Below are positions 5,091 to 7,852 of a stretch of DNA of 7,852 nt, one piece after another. Within the stretch, counting starts at the first letter, position 1. Each line of letters starts with the position of its first letter. Both the position numbers and the translations under genes were made by a program. This DNA is from Candidatus Zixiibacteriota bacterium (GTDB lineage Bacteria > Zixibacteria > MSB-5A5 > GN15 > FEB-12). Location: positions 1-7,852 of the forward strand of contig JACZYS010000121.1 of assembly GCA_022570975.1 (NCBI GenBank). The letters are read 5' to 3'. The notes beneath the pieces are model-generated. The model ran no database searches. It saw only the letters and a program-made list of their open reading frames with translations, and had not been told where the DNA came from.

Positions 5091-6430
5091 CTTTTAAACT
5101 CCATGTTATTGACATCAATCTTAGTCGGCAAAACAACATGAAAGGCGGTTCCCTTTCTGGAACTGCTTTCAACAACAATATCTCCGCCATGAGCCTTGAC
5201 TATCCTCCATGAGATAGCTAAACCAAGCCCGTTTCCACCTTGCTTGGTCGTAAAAAACGGCGCAAAGATATGGTCAAGGTCTTGCATTTTTATTCCGGGA
5301 CCGTTATCCCGTATTACTGTTTCAACCACAGTTTCATCAACACCCAAAATAAGTCTCTTTGAAAAACGCCCGACCGCACTCTGGCGGGGAAGCTTTGATA
5401 CTTTAATATCAATTCTGCCTTCTTGACCAGATACTTCTATGGCATTGGCGATAATATTTAAGAACACCTGTCTAAGTAATAGTTTGTCAAAGCTGAGCAT
5501 GAGCGGGGTCTCTTCAAAAATCTTATTATAGCTAAACTGTATTTCTCTGTGGTTTATCTTTTTAGGGTTTTCAAGTTTATAATCTTCGATTATCGATCTC
5601 ATATACTTGATGTAATCGGTGGTTGTTTTATTGAGCTCTTCCATGCGAGTGTAGTTTAATAGAGATGTGACAGTATCATTAAGTTTATCAACTCCTCTGA
5701 TAATTTTCTTCACCAGAGTTCTGCGAGGGTCATTTCTGTCAAAATCTCTTTCCAAAAGCCCCGCAAATCCGGCAATTCCGGCAAGCGGGTTTCTGACCTC
5801 GTGAGCTATAGTCGCAGCCATTTCTCCAAGGGCGGCCATGGTGTTTAACCGGGCTAATTCCTGCTCCATCTTTTTTACTTTTGTTAAGTCTGTAAATACT
5901 TCAACGGCTCCGTTTGGCTTTTGCCGGTCGTCATATAAAATGGCCGTGGAAACCGAAAGTTGGAGTATTGTGCCGTCTTCTAAATTTATCTTTTTCTCTA
6001 CGGAATCTACTGTGTTTGCAGTCTCTGCCGTTCTCAAAGCATTTGCGGCAAACGGTTGTCCGGGCGGGATGATGTCCCGGTATTGTTTCCCGACTGCTTC
6101 TGAAACAGGTATTCCCATTATAACAGCAGCTGCCGGATTGAAATGAGTAATTATTCCGTTTTGGTCAACAGCAATAACACCGACAGAAATTGACCTCAAA
6201 ATAGAGTTCAAGAACTGAGTGGCGGTTAAATTTTGTTCCGTTAGACTAACCAGTCTGTTATTTGCCAGAGACAATTCTCTGTTTTGGCCGGTAAAATCTT
6301 CTTTCAATTCTATATATTTACGTTGTAAAGAATTAATTATCCGATTAAACGATGCATAAGACTCTGTAAACTCCGAAATCCGGCTGTTTTCAGTCCCCTT
6401 ACCGACAACCGCAACCTTTTCTTCATCCAT
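5087..6430 (-). CDS. Soluble PAS-domain sensor histidine kinase, partner of the NtrC-type regulator
   Basis: This 447-residue kinase has no transmembrane segment or signal peptide, so it should sense a cytoplasmic cue. Residues about 20-75 are predicted coiled coil (LQRKYIELKEDF, NRELSLANNRL). A PAS domain follows (about 76-185; ILRSISVGVIAVD, ITHFNPAA, then a VFTDLTKVKKME exit helix). The dimerisation domain has phospho-acceptor His210 in AHEVRNPL. The ATPase domain shows the N box (Asn325, Asn329), G1 DNGPGI at 375-380, F box FAPFFTTK at 389-396 and G2 GNGLGLAI at 399-406. About 25 residues between the N and G1 boxes (345-368), including RFSKR, look longer than usual. The start has a strong GGGAG 6441-6435 region upstream. 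Layout resembles FlgS, FlrB and FleS, soluble kinases of flagellar hierarchy; assignment to flagellar control is inferred from architecture and neighbours. Confidence 0.9.
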   Translation of the reverse strand: MDEEKVAVVGKGTENSRISEFTESYASFNRIINSLQRKYIELKEDFTGQNRELSLANNRLVSLTEQNLTATQFLNSILRSISVGVIAVDQNGIITHFNPAAAVIMGIPVSEAVGKQYRDIIPPGQPFAANALRTAETANTVDSVEKKINLEDGTILQLSVSTAILYDDRQKPNGAVEVFTDLTKVKKMEQELARLNTMAALGEMAATIAHEVRNPLAGIAGFAGLLERDFDRNDPRRTLVKKIIRGVDKLNDTVTSLLNYTRMEELNKTTTDYIKYMRSIIEDYKLENPKKINHREIQFSYNKIFEETPLMLSFDKLLLRQVFLNIIANAIEVSGQEGRIDIKVSKLPRQSAVGRFSKRLILGVDETVVETVIRDNGPGIKMQDLDHIFAPFFTTKQGGNGLGLAISWRIVKAHGGDIVVESSSRKGTAFHVVLPTKIDVNNMEFKR

Positions 6431-6461
6431 GAAGCTCTCCCAGGCAGTATTATTTTATTAA

Positions 6462-6490
6462 AATATCTGGGGAATACGGATTTTTTTCAA
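6462..6490 (-). promoter_or_regulatory. Possible promoter in the cheB-kinase gap
   Basis: On the minus strand TTGAAA (6490-6485), a 17-base spacer and GATATT (6467-6462) give 5 of 6 and 4 of 6 matches to the sigma-70 consensus. The 72-base gap between cheB and the kinase is the widest on this strand, so a separate promoter for the kinase-regulator pair is reasonable. A perfect AT-only inverted repeat, TATTTTATTAAAATA (6451-6465), overlaps the -10. In AT-rich DNA both could be chance. Confidence 0.25.
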
Positions 6491-6502
6491 CAAAAATTTT
6501 GA

Positions 6503-7615
6503 CTAAAAATATGAGACTATTTCATTTGAGATATCTTCAATTGAGGCAACATGATCGGCTATTCCGGCATCAACGACTGCTTTTGGCATTCCATAAACTA
6601 CGCAAGAGGTTTCATTCTGGGCAATTATCACGCTATTTTTTGATTTCATATGCTTCATACCTTCCATGCCGTCATTTCCCATTCCGGTCAAAATAACGCC
6701 CATTGACCTTCCGCCAAAAATCTCAGCAACAGAGTTCATCAGAATATCGACACAAGGTTTGTAAAGGGACTCTTGGGGATGATTGGTCACAATTGCAATC
6801 GCCTTTGACCCCGATTTTCTAATCAAAAGATGTTTCTGACCGGGAGCTATGTAGACAACGCCAGCTTCAATCTCTTCGCCACCGTGAGCCTCAACAACGC
6901 TTACCTGTGAGAGAGAGTTAAGCCTGTCTGCAAGTGATTTTGTAAACTTGGCCGGCATATGCTGGGCCAGAACAATCCCTACCGGGAAATTGCGGGGAAG
7001 TTTTGGAATAACATCCTGAAGTGCCAGCGGTCCACCGGTCGAGGATCCAATTGCTATAATGTCAATCGGATGATTTCTTTTCTTGATCCCTCTGGCCACA
7101 TTTGAGATTGGCGACTTAATAATCCCTGCTGATCTGGTGGCAGTGTTTTTCTTGCCGCTCATCGCAAGTCTTCTTTTTATGCTGGCCATCATCGTATGTT
7201 TGTGGCTGACGATATTTTTTATTTTGTTTATCAGCTCATCCTGAATCTTGACAATATCTAAACTTACAAAAGAGAGCTGTTTTGGAATGAAATCAACGGC
7301 ACCAAGTTCCAAAGCGTCCAAAGTTGCATCGGCACCTTCAGTTGTTAAAGAAGAAAGCATTACTACCGGCATTGGGTGTGAGGCCATAATTTTCTTTAGA
7401 GCGGCCAGCCCATCCATGCGGGGCATCTCAATATCCATAGTAACCAAATCTGGCCTCAGTTTTAATGCTTTTTCAACGCCCTCTTCTCCGTCTCTTGCCG
7501 ACCCAATTACCTTGATATCCGGATCTGTTTCCAGCATCATGGTTATGGCTTTACGCATGAAAGCAGAGTCATCGACAACTAATATTTTGATAGTTGGATT
7601 ATGTTGAGAGGACAT
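6503..7615 (-). CDS. cheB: CheB, chemotaxis receptor methylesterase/deamidase response regulator
   Basis: This 370-residue cytoplasmic enzyme removes methyl groups from glutamates of chemoreceptors (and deamidates glutamines), resetting sensitivity during adaptation; CheA phosphorylates it. The receiver domain (about 8-125) shows Asp15 and Asp16, phospho-acceptor Asp61 in VTMDIEMPRMDG, Ser88 and Lys112. A basic linker of about 55 residues (about 130-182) joins it to the methylesterase domain (about 183-370), where GSSTGGP at 190-196 carries nucleophile Ser192, AQHMP carries His219 and GMGNDGMEG carries Asp315, completing the Ser-His-Asp triad. Length fits the full CheB family. AAGGGA (7628-7623) precedes the ATG at 7615 at good spacing. 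It follows cheA by 26 bases, so the two are cotranscribed. All catalytic and phosphorylation residues are present, so it should be active. Confidence 0.96.
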   Translation of the reverse strand: MSSQHNPTIKILVVDDSAFMRKAITMMLETDPDIKVIGSARDGEEGVEKALKLRPDLVTMDIEMPRMDGLAALKKIMASHPMPVVMLSSLTTEGADATLDALELGAVDFIPKQLSFVSLDIVKIQDELINKIKNIVSHKHTMMASIKRRLAMSGKKNTATRSAGIIKSPISNVARGIKKRNHPIDIIAIGSSTGGPLALQDVIPKLPRNFPVGIVLAQHMPAKFTKSLADRLNSLSQVSVVEAHGGEEIEAGVVYIAPGQKHLLIRKSGSKAIAIVTNHPQESLYKPCVDILMNSVAEIFGGRSMGVILTGMGNDGMEGMKHMKSKNSVIIAQNETSCVVYGMPKAVVDAGIADHVASIEDISNEIVSYF

Positions 7616-7641
7616 CTTAATTTCCCTTTTCAGTCATCTGT

Positions 7642-7852
7642 CTACAGCTTTAGTTTCTTGGCTACGCCAAAGAGTCCGGGGATATCAACAATCAGTCGTA
7701 TTCTACCGTCACCCAATATTGTAGCTCCTGCTATTCCTTGCGTAGAGCCCAAATAATTTCCAAGAGATTTAATTACAACTTCTTCCTGTCCTAAGAACCG
7801 GTCAATACTGATGCCAAGTTTCTTTTCTGCAAAGCCAACAACGACAATGTAT
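7642..7852 (-). CDS. cheA: CheA, chemotaxis histidine kinase (C-terminal 69 residues)
   Basis: The open frame enters from the right edge and ends with TAG at 7644-7642. The 69 visible residues belong to the CheW-like P5 domain at the end of CheA, which docks CheA to CheW and to the chemoreceptor array. Diagnostic stretches are IDRFLGQEEVVIKSLG and GIAGATILGDGRIRLIVDI. The GQEEVVIKSLG and GATILGDGR motifs are typical of CheA rather than of free-standing CheW. The kinase core and phosphotransfer domains lie outside the window. It sits 26 bases before cheB on the same strand, the usual pairing of kinase and substrate. A CheV or CheW identity is less likely but cannot be fully excluded from a fragment. 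Confidence 0.88.
   Translation of the reverse strand, partial: YIVVVGFAEKKLGISIDRFLGQEEVVIKSLGNYLGSTQGIAGATILGDGRIRLIVDIPGLFGVAKKLKL

Noticed and set aside
5838..6146. Plus-strand open frame of 102 codons antisense to the kinase PAS region
   Set aside because: The minus-strand frame carries clear PAS and His-kinase motifs, and the antisense product resembles nothing.
7248..7607. Plus-strand open frame of 119 codons antisense to the CheB receiver domain
   Set aside because: The serine-rich composition is the expected complement of the CheB codons; CheB motifs on the minus strand are unambiguous.

Overview
The window comes from a flagellated, chemotactic bacterium. Five of its genes have recognisable roles in motility, chemotaxis or two-component signalling, and one large gene encodes a secreted repeat protein. 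The base composition is AT-leaning, with short GC-rich hairpin repeats between genes. The secreted protein ends in a domain with two EF-hand-like dockerin loops of the style (D-x-N-G-D...VVDLTYxVNYMFKGGP) that I associate with Zixibacteria and related FCB-group lineages. That phylum guess rests on family style alone and is moderate at best.

Layout, left to right. (1) 1-871, minus strand: motA, followed after one base by the first 34 codons of motB; these are the proton- or sodium-driven stator of the flagellar motor. A sigma-28-type promoter motif sits about 55 bases upstream of motA, overlapped by a good sigma-70-type motif. (2) 872-1183: divergent intergenic region with a 14-bp palindrome, a 12-bp inverted repeat pair and one copy of a dispersed repeat. 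(3) 1184-3243, plus strand: a secreted SBBP-type beta-propeller repeat protein, broken by a frameshift in a run of six G (2861-2866) that separates most of the protein from its last half repeat and its dockerin-like C-terminus. (4) 3244-3743: 500 bases without a gene, holding a cluster of hairpins and dispersed repeats. (5) 3744-7852, minus strand, transcribed right to left: 3' end of cheA, cheB, a soluble PAS-histidine kinase, and a sigma-54-dependent NtrC-type response regulator. The last two overlap by 4 bases.

How the genes fit together. CheA (kinase) and CheB (receptor methylesterase) belong to the chemotaxis phosphorelay, and MotA/MotB is the machinery that turns the flagellum. The kinase/regulator pair has the architecture of FlgS/FlgR, FlrB/FlrC and FleS/FleR, which switch on sigma-54-dependent flagellar genes. 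Its place just after cheB makes that the leading inference, but no sigma-54 target promoter was found in the window. The secreted repeat protein has no evident functional tie to motility. I found no clearly new biological system; the points most worth checking are the homopolymer frameshift, the sigma-28-like motA promoter and the intergenic repeat cluster.
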